Source of the DNA: Bacteroidales bacterium M2
GTDB lineage: Bacteria; Bacteroidota; Bacteroidia; Bacteroidales; Muribaculaceae
Assembly (NCBI GenBank): GCA_001689415.1
Contig: LUJM01000014.1
Location: 24,893 to 88,892 of the forward strand
Direction: 5' to 3'
Length of the DNA stretch: 64,000 bases
The position numbers and the translations under genes were made by a program. The stretch's first letter is position 1, and the number at the start of each line of letters is the position of its first letter. The notes under the pieces are model-generated. The model was given only the letters and a program-made list of their open reading frames with translations, had not been told where the DNA came from and did no database searches. This document shows positions 27,320 to 37,070 of the stretch, piece after piece.

Positions 27320-28798
27320 TCAACCGATAAAGAATGCATTCATCTGGCTGGTGGCTGTGAGATCGAGCAACGAGCTATAGAAGTAGCTTACAATACCCAG
27401 TACGAGGATACCGCCTACGGTAATCCAAAGTCCGAGACGCTCGCTGAATGCCGAACGGAAGTTGGCAATCTTGCATTCATCCTCGCTGATAAACATCGCT
27501 TTTACTACAAGAAGGTAGTAGTAGAGCGACACGATAGTATTGATCAACGCGATAAGCACAAGCACGTAGATTGCAACCGAACCCTGGTTGATAGCTCCGG
27601 TGAAGATGAAGAACTTCGAGAAGAAGCCTGCAAACGGGGGAATACCGGCGAGTGAGAACATTGCGAGCATCATAGCTACCGACAGACGCGGATTGGTCTT
27701 GTAAAGACCCTTGTAGTCGTCCATCGATACTTTGCCGCTTGCATTCTCGATTGCGCCAATCACACCGAAGGCGGCAAGGTTCGAGAAGATGTATACAAGC
27801 ACGTAGTACATCAGCGCGGCAACACCCATGGCATTATAAGCGATTACACCAAGCATGATATAACCGGCCTGCGAAATCGACGAGAACGCCAGGAAACGCT
27901 TCATATTGCGCTGGCGGATTGCGAAGAGGTTACCTATGGTGATTGTAAGGATGATGAGCGCATAGAGCATCCACTCCCATACCTGTGAGTAAAGTGCGCC
28001 GAAAACCTGGCTAAGAACTACCAGGAACGCAAAAGCGGTGGCGCCCTTCGAGATTACCGACAAATACGATGTAACCGAGGTGGGGGCACCCTGATATACA
28101 TCGGCGGTCCAGAGGTGGAAGGGTACAAGCGATAGCTTGAAGCCGATACCGGCGATCACAAATGCGATTGCCATAATCAGCAGCAGGCTCTGCTGAGAGG
28201 TGAGTGCAAAATAGATGTCGTTGAAGTACATCGAGCCGGTCAGACCATAGACAAACGACAGACCCATCATAAAGATTGCCGACGAGAACACTGCGGTGAG
28301 GATATATTTCACTGCGGCTTCGTGGCTCTCGTAGCGGTTCTTGTCGAGTGCTACCATGGCTGCAAGCGGAAGTGAGGCACTTTCGAGGCCGATGATAAAC
28401 AGCAGGAAGTGACGGCCCGAAATCATCAGGTACATGCCGAAGAGTGTTACAAGCAGTAGCTCGTAGAACTCGCCGCGACGCATGGTCATCGCTTCGCTGT
28501 TTGTCCATTTGATTGACTGTATAAGCACTATCACAACACCTACATTCAGGATATTCTTGATAGCGGCAATTACCGGAGAGGTTACATACATGCCCGCAAA
28601 TGCCGATGTATCGCAGCACGGTGCAAGACAGCTGCTGCAGAAACCACCGAGGGTAACAAGCAGCATCAGTACTGTGCTAAAGACGGGCAGACTTTTCTGA
28701 GCCCCTCGTGGCATGAAGGTGTCGTAGAGGAACACCAGCAGGAAAACGACCAGCAGGCCGATTTCTTGCTTCATAGCTAAAAATTGTGAGTAATCCAT
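27320..28798 (-). CDS. nuoN: Complex I antiporter-like subunit NuoN
   Basis: NuoN (492 residues, about 14 membrane helices) is one of three antiporter-type proton-pumping subunits of the complex I membrane arm. Typical blocks are LLFIIGLESASLPLAAMVA, AVKYILTAVFSSAIFMMGLSFVYG, GFKLSLVPFHLWTADVYQGAPT with the key Lys, KRFLAFSSISQAGYIMLGV and AMFSLAGIPPFAGFFSKFFIF. It is the last gene of the nuo-atp cluster and follows nuoM by 20 bp. Confidence 0.96.
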   Translation of the reverse strand: MDYSQFLAMKQEIGLLVVFLLVFLYDTFMPRGAQKSLPVFSTVLMLLVTLGGFCSSCLAPCCDTSAFAGMYVTSPVIAAIKNILNVGVVIVLIQSIKWTNSEAMTMRRGEFYELLLVTLFGMYLMISGRHFLLFIIGLESASLPLAAMVALDKNRYESHEAAVKYILTAVFSSAIFMMGLSFVYGLTGSMYFNDIYFALTSQQSLLLIMAIAFVIAGIGFKLSLVPFHLWTADVYQGAPTSVTSYLSVISKGATAFAFLVVLSQVFGALYSQVWEWMLYALIILTITIGNLFAIRQRNMKRFLAFSSISQAGYIMLGVIAYNAMGVAALMYYVLVYIFSNLAAFGVIGAIENASGKVSMDDYKGLYKTNPRLSVAMMLAMFSLAGIPPFAGFFSKFFIFTGAINQGSVAIYVLVLIALINTIVSLYYYLLVVKAMFISEDECKIANFRSAFSERLGLWITVGGILVLGIVSYFYSSLLDLTATSQMNAFFIG

Positions 28799-28818
28799 TG
28801 CAATTTATACTGAGGGGT

Positions 28819-30345
28819 TTACATTCCAAGCACGCGGAAGATTTCCGGAGTGAAGGTTGTATTGATCAGATTATTGAAGAAGTTCGGGAAGCAACCGATA
28901 GCGGCTACACAGAGGATAAGTGTAACTGTCGAGAAGCGTTCCCACCAGGTGGCGTCTGTCAGAGTACGGTGGTGGTCATCGTAAACCGGGCCGAAGAGAA
29001 GCTTGCCTACTACGCGAAGGATGTAAACAGCTGTGATGACAATCGAGCAGCATGCGATGATTGTGAACACTAACTTGAGCGATCCGGCGCCGCTTAGATA
29101 ATCTGCCATACCGGCCTGGAACGAACCTACGAATATTGTCATTTCTGCCACGAAACCGCTCAAACCGGGAAGACCGAGCGATGCCATACCGGCAATTACA
29201 TAGCATACCGACAAGTAAGGCATTATCTGCATCATACCGCCCATTTCGGTGATTTCGCGGGTGTGTGTACGACCGTAAATCATACCGATAAGTGCGAAGA
29301 ACAAGGCTGTCATCAGACCGTGTGAGAGCATCTGCATGATAGCACCGGTCATAGCGGTTGAGTTAAGCATCAGGATTGCGAAAAGCACAAGACCGCAGTG
29401 TGATACCGACGAGTAAGCGTTGATATACTTGAGGTCGGTCTTGACGCATGCACAGAAAGCACCGTATACTACCGAGATACCGGTAAGTATCAAGAAGATG
29501 AACGAAAGCTCTTTTGCTGCGAAAGGCATCAGGTAGATAGCCACGCGGAAGCAGCCGTAACCACCAAGCTTCATCAGTACGCCCGCATGGAGCATCGACA
29601 CTGCTGTGGGGGCCGAGGCGTGACCGTCAGGACTCCAGGTGTGGAAGGGGAACATTGCTCCAAGGACACCGAAACCTACAAAGGTCATCGGGAAGAGGAA
29701 CTGCTGCCAGCCGTGGGGGATAGCATCGTATTTGGCAATCTCGAGGATATTCCAGGTCAGCTGGCTTCCTTCGGGAGCTGAATGATAGTAGATACCGATG
29801 AGGCCGAGCATCAGGAATGCAGAGCCGCCCATAAGCATCAGGGTAAGCTTCATTGCCGAATAGTTCTTGCGGCCCGAGCCCCATACGCCGATGAGAAGGT
29901 ACATCGGGATAAGAGCAACCTCATAGAACATAAACATCGTAAAGAGGTCTACCGAGATAAAGAAGCCGAATACACCGGTCGAAAGGAGTATAAGCCACAG
30001 GAAGAACTCTTTGGGCTGAGGAATTGTCCATGAGGCAAAGGAGCCTGCGAAAACTATTATCGACGACAGGATAAGCATCGCTATCGAAATACCGTCGACA
30101 CCTACGGCAAGGTTGATATGAAGGGGAGCGAACCACGACCATGAGCCGGTAAACAACATCGGCTCGGTATTACCGGTGGCTCGGATTGCAAGGTACTCGA
30201 CCAGCACATAAACCGACAGTGCCAGCAGTGCGATCGATCCTGTTACTGCTACCGCACGAATCTGCTTGATATTCTGGCATAGACCCAGACCGATAAGCAT
30301 AATCACCGGTATGACTACAAAGTAGATTAATATATTGGAAAACAT
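28819..30345 (-). CDS. nuoM: Complex I antiporter-like subunit NuoM
   Basis: NuoM has 508 residues and about 14 helices. The family blocks are VGVDGISIAMLILSS, FMFYEVALIPMYLLIGVWG with the functional Glu, GFGVLGAMFPFHTWSPDGHASAPTAVSMLHAGVLMKLGGYG, KYINAYSSVSHCGLVLFAI and ASLGLPGLSGFVAEM. It pumps protons as part of the distal membrane arm. It lies between nuoL (36 bp gap) and nuoN (20 bp gap). Confidence 0.97.
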   Translation of the reverse strand: MFSNILIYFVVIPVIMLIGLGLCQNIKQIRAVAVTGSIALLALSVYVLVEYLAIRATGNTEPMLFTGSWSWFAPLHINLAVGVDGISIAMLILSSIIVFAGSFASWTIPQPKEFFLWLILLSTGVFGFFISVDLFTMFMFYEVALIPMYLLIGVWGSGRKNYSAMKLTLMLMGGSAFLMLGLIGIYYHSAPEGSQLTWNILEIAKYDAIPHGWQQFLFPMTFVGFGVLGAMFPFHTWSPDGHASAPTAVSMLHAGVLMKLGGYGCFRVAIYLMPFAAKELSFIFLILTGISVVYGAFCACVKTDLKYINAYSSVSHCGLVLFAILMLNSTAMTGAIMQMLSHGLMTALFFALIGMIYGRTHTREITEMGGMMQIMPYLSVCYVIAGMASLGLPGLSGFVAEMTIFVGSFQAGMADYLSGAGSLKLVFTIIACCSIVITAVYILRVVGKLLFGPVYDDHHRTLTDATWWERFSTVTLILCVAAIGCFPNFFNNLINTTFTPEIFRVLGM

Positions 30346-30381
30346 CGTATTTACTGATTTTTATGTGTTTGCACCGTCTGG

Positions 30382-32412
30382 TTAGATTAAGCAAAGGGCT
30401 GTGATTCCGCCAAGAGCAAGAGCGCCAATCAGATAGTACCATACATACATCTGTATCTGGCCCGACTGCAGCGGTTTGATTGCATCAGAAGCCTTGTTGG
30501 TGATTGTCGCGAACGAATCCATGGTGCCGTCGATGATATGGCGGTCAAACCAGGCAAGAGGACGGCAAACACAGCCGAAGATGATGCGGTGGGTGATAAA
30601 CATATAAAGTTCATCGAAGTAGAAGCGGTGGTAGCTCCATGTCCACAGTGCGGGCAGCGCGTTGCGCATCTTCGACGGAAGGCTGTTTTCCTTGCGGTAC
30701 ATTACGGTGGCAAGACCGATTGCTGCGATTGCTACCAAAAGGCTGATAGAAGCAACACTCCAGTCAAGCGCCTTGAGGTTAGTAAAGAAGCTTACTTCCT
30801 CAAACATCGGATGACCGTTCCATGTTACAAGATTGCCGAAGGGTACAAAACCTGCGAAGCAAGATACTACTGAAAGGATTACCAGCGGCAGGGTCATAGT
30901 CCAGGCCTGGTCGTGAGGCTCGTGATGTCCCTTGGGAGTCTCATGCTCTTTCCACCAGAATATCAGGTAGTAGAGACGGAACATGTAGAACGCGGTAAGA
31001 CCGGCTACAAACGACATCCATACATACCACAGAGTCGACTGACCGAAGCATGCTGTCAGGATTTCGTCTTTTGAGAAGAAACCAGCAAACGGTATGATAC
31101 CTGCGATTGCGAGACAGCCGATCAGGAACGCTATATGGGTAATAGGCATATGTTTGCGCAGACCGTGCATCTCGGTGTAGTTGTTCGATCCGATTGCGTG
31201 GATGATAGCACCGGCGCAAAGGAAGAGCAACGCCTTGAACATCGCGTGGGTAAACAGGTGGAACATCGAGGCCATGTAGCCGAGACCGTGGTGGAACTCG
31301 GGACGGGCTACACCAAGCGATACCATCATAAATGCTATCTGAGAGATAGTAGAGAACGCCAGAACGCGCTTGATATCAAGCTGGGTACATGCCACGATTG
31401 CAGCATACAGGGCGGTAACAGCGCCGACTACTACGATGATATTGAGCGCGGCCTCCTCCATTAGGTACAAGGGGAAAAGACGGGCTACAAGGTATACACC
31501 GGCTACAACCATGGTTGCTGCGTGGATGAGCGCCGACACAGGGGTAGGACCTTCCATTGCGTCAGGAAGCCAGATATGCAGAGGCATCATTGCCGATTTA
31601 CCCATGCCGCCCATATAAATCAGTACGAGCGCCCAGGTCAGAACAGATGCACCCATAAAGGTGGGAGCTGCGCTGTTGGCAAAGATTCCACGGATATATT
31701 CAGCTGTGCCAAGATTTACCTGGCTTACGCCGGCAATGCCCTCTACAGGGATAGAGGTCAGCTCGGTGAAATTGAAGGTGCCGGTATACCACGAAAGGGT
31801 AAGAATACCGATCAAGAAGCCAAGGTCGGCAAATCGGGTTACGATAAATGCTTTCTTTGATGCAGATACTGCGCTCGGTTTGGTATAGTAGAAACCGATC
31901 AGCAGGTATGACGATGCACCCACAAGCTCCCAGAAAATATACATCTGGAAAATGTTCGGGGCTACGACAAGTCCGAGCATCGAGAAACTAAAGAGCGACA
32001 GGAAGGCGTAGAATCGCTGGAAACCGTGCTCGAAGACTCCGTGGTGATCGCGCATATAGCCCATGCTGTAGAGGTGTACCATAAATGATATGGTAGTGAT
32101 GACTACAAGCATCATCGCCGAAATCGGGTCGAGAAGGAAGCCCAGTTTAATTACAAGTCTGTCGGTAAACTGCAACCAGGTCTGGTCGAATACGAGGTAT
32201 TGCAGACGTTCGCCGGCTTCGTTGATAAAAATATCTGCGCCGGAGAAGAAATACTGGAAAGCAGTATAGTAGGCAAGCACCAGGACGGTGCCCATGCCGC
32301 ATGTGCCAAGGATGCCCGCAAGTTTATGTGTCATCTTCATGCCGGTGAGGCCAAGGAAGATGAACATGAACAGCGGTATGGCCAGGATTAGGATAGGAAT
32401 CGTTACGTCCAT
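30382..32412 (-). CDS. nuoL: Complex I antiporter-like subunit NuoL
   Basis: NuoL has 676 residues: about 16 membrane helices plus the long C-terminal lateral helix region that clamps the membrane arm. Diagnostic blocks are FWELVGASSYLLIGFYYTKPSAVSASKKAFIVTRFADLGFLIGI, GKSAMMPLHIWLPDAMEGPTPVSALIHAATMVVAGVYLVARLFP, KRVLAFSTISQIAFMMVSLG and AIAGIIPFAGFFSKDEIL. It drives proton translocation at the far end of the complex. The gap to nuoK is 6 bp. Confidence 0.97.
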   Translation of the reverse strand: MDVTIPILILAIPLFMFIFLGLTGMKMTHKLAGILGTCGMGTVLVLAYYTAFQYFFSGADIFINEAGERLQYLVFDQTWLQFTDRLVIKLGFLLDPISAMMLVVITTISFMVHLYSMGYMRDHHGVFEHGFQRFYAFLSLFSFSMLGLVVAPNIFQMYIFWELVGASSYLLIGFYYTKPSAVSASKKAFIVTRFADLGFLIGILTLSWYTGTFNFTELTSIPVEGIAGVSQVNLGTAEYIRGIFANSAAPTFMGASVLTWALVLIYMGGMGKSAMMPLHIWLPDAMEGPTPVSALIHAATMVVAGVYLVARLFPLYLMEEAALNIIVVVGAVTALYAAIVACTQLDIKRVLAFSTISQIAFMMVSLGVARPEFHHGLGYMASMFHLFTHAMFKALLFLCAGAIIHAIGSNNYTEMHGLRKHMPITHIAFLIGCLAIAGIIPFAGFFSKDEILTACFGQSTLWYVWMSFVAGLTAFYMFRLYYLIFWWKEHETPKGHHEPHDQAWTMTLPLVILSVVSCFAGFVPFGNLVTWNGHPMFEEVSFFTNLKALDWSVASISLLVAIAAIGLATVMYRKENSLPSKMRNALPALWTWSYHRFYFDELYMFITHRIIFGCVCRPLAWFDRHIIDGTMDSFATITNKASDAIKPLQSGQIQMYVWYYLIGALALGGITALCLI

Positions 32413-32418
32413 AGTGCT

Positions 32419-32730
32419 TTAGAATTTCATTTCGTTAAGCGAGCGTACGTCAATATTCTTGGCGGCTCGGAAAATGTTGATGATGATAGCGATTGCAAGC
32501 GCTGTCTCTGCCGCAGCTATTGCGATTGCGAACAGCGTGAAGAACATGCCCTCCATCTGTTCGGGATAGAGAAAGCGGTTGAAAACCACAAAGTTGATAT
32601 CAACGGCATTGAGCATCAGCTCCAGTGAGATGAGCATGGCGATCATGTTTTTACGTGTGATAAAGCCATAAACGCCGCAGCAGAACATCACCAGTGCGGG
32701 TACGAGGTAATATATAGCTGTTATTTCCAT
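32419..32730 (-). CDS. nuoK: Complex I subunit NuoK
   Basis: This is a 103-residue protein with three helices. The signature is NMIAMLISLELMLNAVDINFV, with the conserved membrane Glu, and FFTLFAIAIAAAETALAIAIIINIFR, with the second Glu, both part of the central proton-relay axis. The ATG at 32730 (METTA-like start MEITAIYYL) is preferred to an upstream in-frame start inside nuoJ. It lies 4 bp after nuoJ. Confidence 0.96.
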   Translation of the reverse strand: MEITAIYYLVPALVMFCCGVYGFITRKNMIAMLISLELMLNAVDINFVVFNRFLYPEQMEGMFFTLFAIAIAAAETALAIAIIINIFRAAKNIDVRSLNEMKF

Positions 32731-32734
32731 AGTA

Positions 32735-33250
32735 TCAACGTTTGCGGGCAACGACTACGCCGCCGATTATACATGCGAGCAACAGCACACTCACGGCCTC
32801 GAAGGGCAACAGGTACTGTCCGTGGCCGGAGCCAAGGAGTGCCTCGCCGACTTGTTGCATGTCGGGGGCGTCCATATCGGGCTTGGAGGCAAAAGCAACG
32901 CTGCATCGGCTTACAAGAGCATAGCCTGCGAGAAGCAGGGTAGCTATCGCGCCAATCGCACCAAGAAATCGTGATTTCGAGGTCAGGCGTTCGGTATTGT
33001 CTCCCGGTTTGCTCGTAAGAAGGATGGCAAATACAAATAGCACAACGATACCTCCGGCATACACCGCGATCTGCACTGCACCGAGGAACTCATAGTCAAG
33101 CATGAAGTAAACTACGGCGGCGGCAAATAGGGTGAACAGCAGGTAGGTCGCTGCACGCAATATCTTGCGTGTTGTAACGGCCATCACTGAGAAGACTATC
33201 ATCGCCAGAGCGACGATAAAATACAAGATTATACTTCCTACTGATTCCAT
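32735..33250 (-). CDS. nuoJ: Complex I subunit NuoJ
   Basis: NuoJ is a 171-residue membrane subunit with five helices. ILYFIVALAMIVFSVMAVTTRKILRAATYLLFTLFAAAVVYFMLDYEFLGAVQIAVYAGGIVVLFVFAILL is the conserved region, including the glycine-rich helix 3 thought to couple quinone reduction to pumping. The last helix is followed by a basic end (VVVARKR). It lies between nuoI (6 bp) and nuoK (4 bp). Confidence 0.95.
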   Translation of the reverse strand: MESVGSIILYFIVALAMIVFSVMAVTTRKILRAATYLLFTLFAAAVVYFMLDYEFLGAVQIAVYAGGIVVLFVFAILLTSKPGDNTERLTSKSRFLGAIGAIATLLLAGYALVSRCSVAFASKPDMDAPDMQQVGEALLGSGHGQYLLPFEAVSVLLLACIIGGVVVARKR

Positions 33251-33256
33251 ATCGGT

Positions 33257-33874
33257 TTATTTATTTTCCTCTTTTGTGTCGGGAGCGGCTTTGCCTGCGC
33301 TCTCCTGTCCGGCGGCTTTCGCTGCTGCGGCTGCGGCGTCTTTGGCCTTAGCCTCGGCTATCTTGGCCTGACGTTCGGCCTCGATCTTGGCAAGCTGCTC
33401 GGGCGTGGGTTCCGGCTCTTCTTTTTCGGGGAGATAGTTGAGTTGCTTGACAAGCTTCGAACGCGTAAAAACGGCCTGTTCGAAATCGTTGTCAAACTCG
33501 ATTGCGCCCGTGGGGCAGCTGGTCACACACAGCTGGCAGAAGGTACAGCTGCCAAGGTCGTAATGATACTTGACAAGCTTTTTCTTCTTGGTTCCCTGCA
33601 TGGTGGTTACCATTTTTGTCTCGATCGAGATGGTGCCGTTGGGGCAGTTGCGTTCGCAGTTCTGACATGCGATACATTTGTGATTGCCTTCGGCGTCGTA
33701 GACAAATTTCAGTTGAGCACGGAAGCGCTCCGGCCAATGATGCTCGGTGCGGTTCTCGGGATAGCACTCGGTGATTTTCGGCGTCACGAACTCTTTGCCG
33801 GTCACCTTCATGCCTTTAAGCAGGCTCAGGATGCCGGAGCCTAACGATGAAAAGTATTCTGATACACTACCCAT
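33257..33874 (-). CDS. nuoI: Complex I iron-sulfur subunit NuoI
   Basis: NuoI carries the two [4Fe-4S] clusters that pass electrons to NuoB. Both motifs are present: CIACQNCERNCPNGTISI and CTFCQLCVTSCPTGAIEF (about residues 62-115). The C-terminal 65 residues form an unusual Glu/Ala/Lys-rich charged tail (EAERQAKIAEAKAKDAAAAA), longer than in Escherichia coli NuoI and probably helical or disordered. The gene resumes the nuo series 69 bp after atpG, the widest gap in the cluster interior apart from atpD-atpC. Confidence 0.95.
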   Translation of the reverse strand: MGSVSEYFSSLGSGILSLLKGMKVTGKEFVTPKITECYPENRTEHHWPERFRAQLKFVYDAEGNHKCIACQNCERNCPNGTISIETKMVTTMQGTKKKKLVKYHYDLGSCTFCQLCVTSCPTGAIEFDNDFEQAVFTRSKLVKQLNYLPEKEEPEPTPEQLAKIEAERQAKIAEAKAKDAAAAAAKAAGQESAGKAAPDTKEENK

Positions 33875-33943
33875 TGATATGAGGTCTTGTTGGTTTACTA
33901 TATATTCTTTTTTTCAAAAACTGCTGTGCCTTATCACGCCCGC

Positions 33944-34834
33944 CTAATCGCGCCTTTGTCCTCCGACAATGTCGAGTAGCTCGGTCGTAATGCTTTGCTG
34001 TCGTAATTTGTTATATTCAAGCTGTAGCTGCTCAAGCAGTTTCTGAGCATTGTCGTTGGCGCTCTGCATTGCCATTACTCGCGCGGCCTGTTCACTCGCC
34101 CGGTTTTGGGCAAATGCTTCCTGCATCTGCGACAGAAGGAACATCGGAAGCACCGTGCGGAAAATGGTATCGGCATCCGGCTCGAACAGATAAGGCCTGC
34201 CCGAGGCATTGCCTTCACTGCTGAGCTTGCCTGCGCTTATTGGCAGGTAGCCGTCGCTCACAAGACGCTGGCGGCCTGCCGATATAAAGTGCACATACAT
34301 CAATTCTACACGGTCGGTTTCGCCGCTGAGGAAACGTTGCTCAAGGCCCTGGGCAAATATCTTAACCGCATCTCCCTCGCTCTTGGAGTCTACTCCGGCT
34401 GCTGGGGTATAGTGCAGTTTGGGGTCCGAGCTGGCAAGCTTTTCGATAGGCTGCTGTAGTTTTTTACCTACAGGTATCAGCTCTATCTCTACTTCATTGC
34501 CGCATTCCTGACGCAATTGCGCGATTGTGGCTATTACACCTTTGAATATATTGACATTATATGCGCCGCAAAGGCCGTCGTCGCTGCCAAGGAGCACTAC
34601 TGTGGCATGCTTAACCACTCCGCGCTCTATTGTCAGCGGCGAGCTTACGGCGGCGTCGCTGCTGAGCAAATTGCCGATAATGCTTTGCACGCAGTCGCGG
34701 AAGGGCGACAGTCGGCGAAGTATACCCTCGGCCTTGTGCATCTTGGCCGAAGATATCATTTTCATTGCGCCGGTTATCTTCTCCGAAGAGCCTACCGACC
34801 CGATGCGGCCTTTTAATTCACGTAATGTTGCCAT
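33944..34834 (-). CDS. atpG: ATP synthase F1 subunit gamma
   Basis: This is the 296-residue central stalk subunit that rotates inside the alpha3-beta3 ring. The N-terminal coiled-coil helix reads ELKGRIGSVGSSEKITGAMKMISSAKMHKAE. The middle has VVLLGSDDGLCGAYNVNIFK, matching the usual SDRGLCGxxN block with a Ser-Asp-Asp variant. The C-terminal helix is ARVMAMQSANDNAQKLLEQLQLEYNKLRQQSITTELLDIVGG. It closes the atp block before nuoI. Confidence 0.97.
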   Translation of the reverse strand: MATLRELKGRIGSVGSSEKITGAMKMISSAKMHKAEGILRRLSPFRDCVQSIIGNLLSSDAAVSSPLTIERGVVKHATVVLLGSDDGLCGAYNVNIFKGVIATIAQLRQECGNEVEIELIPVGKKLQQPIEKLASSDPKLHYTPAAGVDSKSEGDAVKIFAQGLEQRFLSGETDRVELMYVHFISAGRQRLVSDGYLPISAGKLSSEGNASGRPYLFEPDADTIFRTVLPMFLLSQMQEAFAQNRASEQAARVMAMQSANDNAQKLLEQLQLEYNKLRQQSITTELLDIVGGQRRD

Positions 34835-34889
34835 TGGTTTATTATCGGTTTGATTTGCCTGGTTCTGTTGATTTCAATCTTTAAAACGC

Positions 34890-36464
34890 TTAACTCTGGA
34901 AACGTGCTGCCACGTCGTGTGCGGCAAGTTTCAGTTTCTCGGCGATTTCGTCGGTCAGCGATCCTTTACCGAGAGATGCCATTTCTTCAGGATACTTGGC
35001 ATGCATAAGCTGCAAGAACTGCTTTTCGAATTCTGCAACCTGGTCGATAGGCACTGCCTCGAGAAGGCCGTTAACGCCGCAGTAGATTACTGCGATTTCG
35101 TCTTCTACAGGCATCGGGCGGTACTGAGGCTGGATGAGCAGGCGCTCGTTCTTGCGGCCCTTGTCTATTACACGGGCTGTCACAGCATCCATATCGCCGC
35201 CAAATTTTGTAAAGGCTTCGAGTTCGCGGAACTGGGCCTGGTCAATCTTCAATGTACCGGCAACCTTCTTCATCGATTTCACCTGTGCCGAACCACCTAC
35301 ACGCGATACAGAGATACCTACGTTGATAGCCGGGCGGATACCACGGTTGAAGAGTGCTGTCTCAAGGAAGATCTGACCGTCGGTAATCGAAATTACGTTA
35401 GTCGGGATATATGCTGATACGTCACCGGCCTGGGTCTCGATGATAGGTAGCGCGGTAAGCGAACCACCGGCCTTCATGATAGGCTTGAGTGCCTCGGGAA
35501 GGTCATTCATCTGCGAGGCCACTTCCTGATTGTCGATAATCTTGGCGGCACGCTCGAGTAGACGTGAATGGAGATAGAAGATATCGCCGGGATAAGCTTC
35601 GCGGCCCGAAGGACGCTTGAGGATCAGCGATACCTCGCGGTAAGCAACGGCCTGTTTCGACAGGTCATCGTATACGATAAGGGCGTCGCGTCCGGTATCA
35701 CGGAAATACTCGCCGATAGCAACGCCTGCAAAGGGGGCGAAATAGCGCATTGCGGCCGACTCTGACGCTGTTGCGGCTACTACGACGGTATACTCGAGTG
35801 CGCCGTGCTCTTTGAGCGTGTTAACAATCGAGGCAATCGACGATGCCTTCTGGCCGATAGCTACATAGATGCAATATACGGGCTTGCCTTCTTCGTAGCT
35901 TTTGCGCTGGTTGATAATGGTATCGATGGCGATAGCGGTCTTGCCGATCTGGCGGTCACCGATGATAAGCTCGCGCTGGCCGCGGCCTATGGGCACCATA
36001 GAGTCGATAGCCTTGAGACCGGTCTGCAGTGGCTGCTTCACAGGCTGGCGGTAGATTACACCGGGGGCCTTGCGCTCAAGGGGCAGACGGATAAGGTCGC
36101 CGCTGATAGGGCCGTTTCCGTCGATAGGCTCGCCAAGGATGTTGATCACACGTCCCAGCAAGCCCTCGCCTACGGGAATCGAAGCGATTTGGCCGGTGCG
36201 GCGCACTGTCATGTTCTCGGCTACCTCATTGACGTTGTTGAGTAGGATGACGCCCACGTTGCTCTCCTCGAGGTTCATGGCGACGCCTTTGACGCCGTTT
36301 TCGAATTCTACAAGCTCGTTGGCACCCACATTATCGAGGCCATAGACGTGAGCCACACCGTCGCCCACGTCGAGCACGGTGCCTACTTCCTCGAAAGTTA
36401 TCTTGGAGTTGATGTTTTCGAGCTCTTGTTTCAATACTTGAGATATCTCGCTGGGATTAATCAT
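34890..36464 (-). CDS. atpA: ATP synthase F1 subunit alpha
   Basis: This is the 524-residue non-catalytic nucleotide-binding subunit. Evidence includes PIGRGQRELIIGDRQIGKTAIAIDTIINQ (Walker A), ALIVYDDLSKQAVAYREVSLILKRPSGREAYPGDIFYLHSRLLERAA and SVSRVGGSAQVKSMKKVAGTLKIDQAQFRELEAF. The N-terminal delta-binding segment is INPSEISQVLKQELENI. It lies between atpH (51 bp gap) and atpG (55 bp gap). Confidence 0.98.
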   Translation of the reverse strand: MINPSEISQVLKQELENINSKITFEEVGTVLDVGDGVAHVYGLDNVGANELVEFENGVKGVAMNLEESNVGVILLNNVNEVAENMTVRRTGQIASIPVGEGLLGRVINILGEPIDGNGPISGDLIRLPLERKAPGVIYRQPVKQPLQTGLKAIDSMVPIGRGQRELIIGDRQIGKTAIAIDTIINQRKSYEEGKPVYCIYVAIGQKASSIASIVNTLKEHGALEYTVVVAATASESAAMRYFAPFAGVAIGEYFRDTGRDALIVYDDLSKQAVAYREVSLILKRPSGREAYPGDIFYLHSRLLERAAKIIDNQEVASQMNDLPEALKPIMKAGGSLTALPIIETQAGDVSAYIPTNVISITDGQIFLETALFNRGIRPAINVGISVSRVGGSAQVKSMKKVAGTLKIDQAQFRELEAFTKFGGDMDAVTARVIDKGRKNERLLIQPQYRPMPVEDEIAVIYCGVNGLLEAVPIDQVAEFEKQFLQLMHAKYPEEMASLGKGSLTDEIAEKLKLAAHDVAARFQS

Positions 36465-36515
36465 TGTATGCGGATAACTTGCTGTTGTGTTGTTAGAAAA
36501 AGTATGACTCCGCTA

Positions 36516-37064
36516 TCAGTTGATAAGCTTCAGACGGAGTTGTTTGAGTTGGGTACTTACTGAGGCGTCGAGACGCTCGGAATTTACCGTTACTGTAAAT
36601 CCGCCGATCAACGACGGGTCAACTGTATAGTTGTACTCGAAAGTACCCTCTCCGATATGTTTTCCGATAATGCCTTCGAGGCGCTTGCGTTCGCGGTCAC
36701 CCATAGGAGCGGCTGAGCTGATATCGACTCGGTATATGGCATTTTCCTGCCTATACAGGTCTACGTATGCCCGGGCGATGTCTCCTATCATGTCCGTACG
36801 CTTTTTCTTCTCCAGCAGGCGAAGGAAATCGACGAAGGTCGCTTCAGGCTTGCCGTCCTTGCCGCAAACCGCTGTTATGAGCAGCGTCGTCTTGTCGGCT
36901 TCGCTCACAAACGGATTAGCAACAGTAGCTGACAAGCCCGGGGTTTCGGCAAATGCCTTGCCCAAGGCCAGCATCAACTGGTAGAGCTTGGCTGTGTCAG
37001 AGCGCTCGACACCTACGGCATAGAGCGCTTTGGCATAGCGGCGGGGAATTAGACCTTGATCCAT
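36516..37064 (-). CDS. atpH: ATP synthase F1 subunit delta
   Basis: The 182-residue peripheral-stalk subunit has the characteristic start IPRRYAKALYAVGVERSDTAKLYQLMLAL and the C-terminal block GEGTFEYNYTVDPSLIGGFTVTVNSERLDASVSTQLKQLRLKL. It links the b subunits to the top of F1. It follows atpF by 6 bp. Confidence 0.95.
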   Translation of the reverse strand: MDQGLIPRRYAKALYAVGVERSDTAKLYQLMLALGKAFAETPGLSATVANPFVSEADKTTLLITAVCGKDGKPEATFVDFLRLLEKKKRTDMIGDIARAYVDLYRQENAIYRVDISSAAPMGDRERKRLEGIIGKHIGEGTFEYNYTVDPSLIGGFTVTVNSERLDASVSTQLKQLRLKLIN

Positions 37065-37070
37065 GTGGAT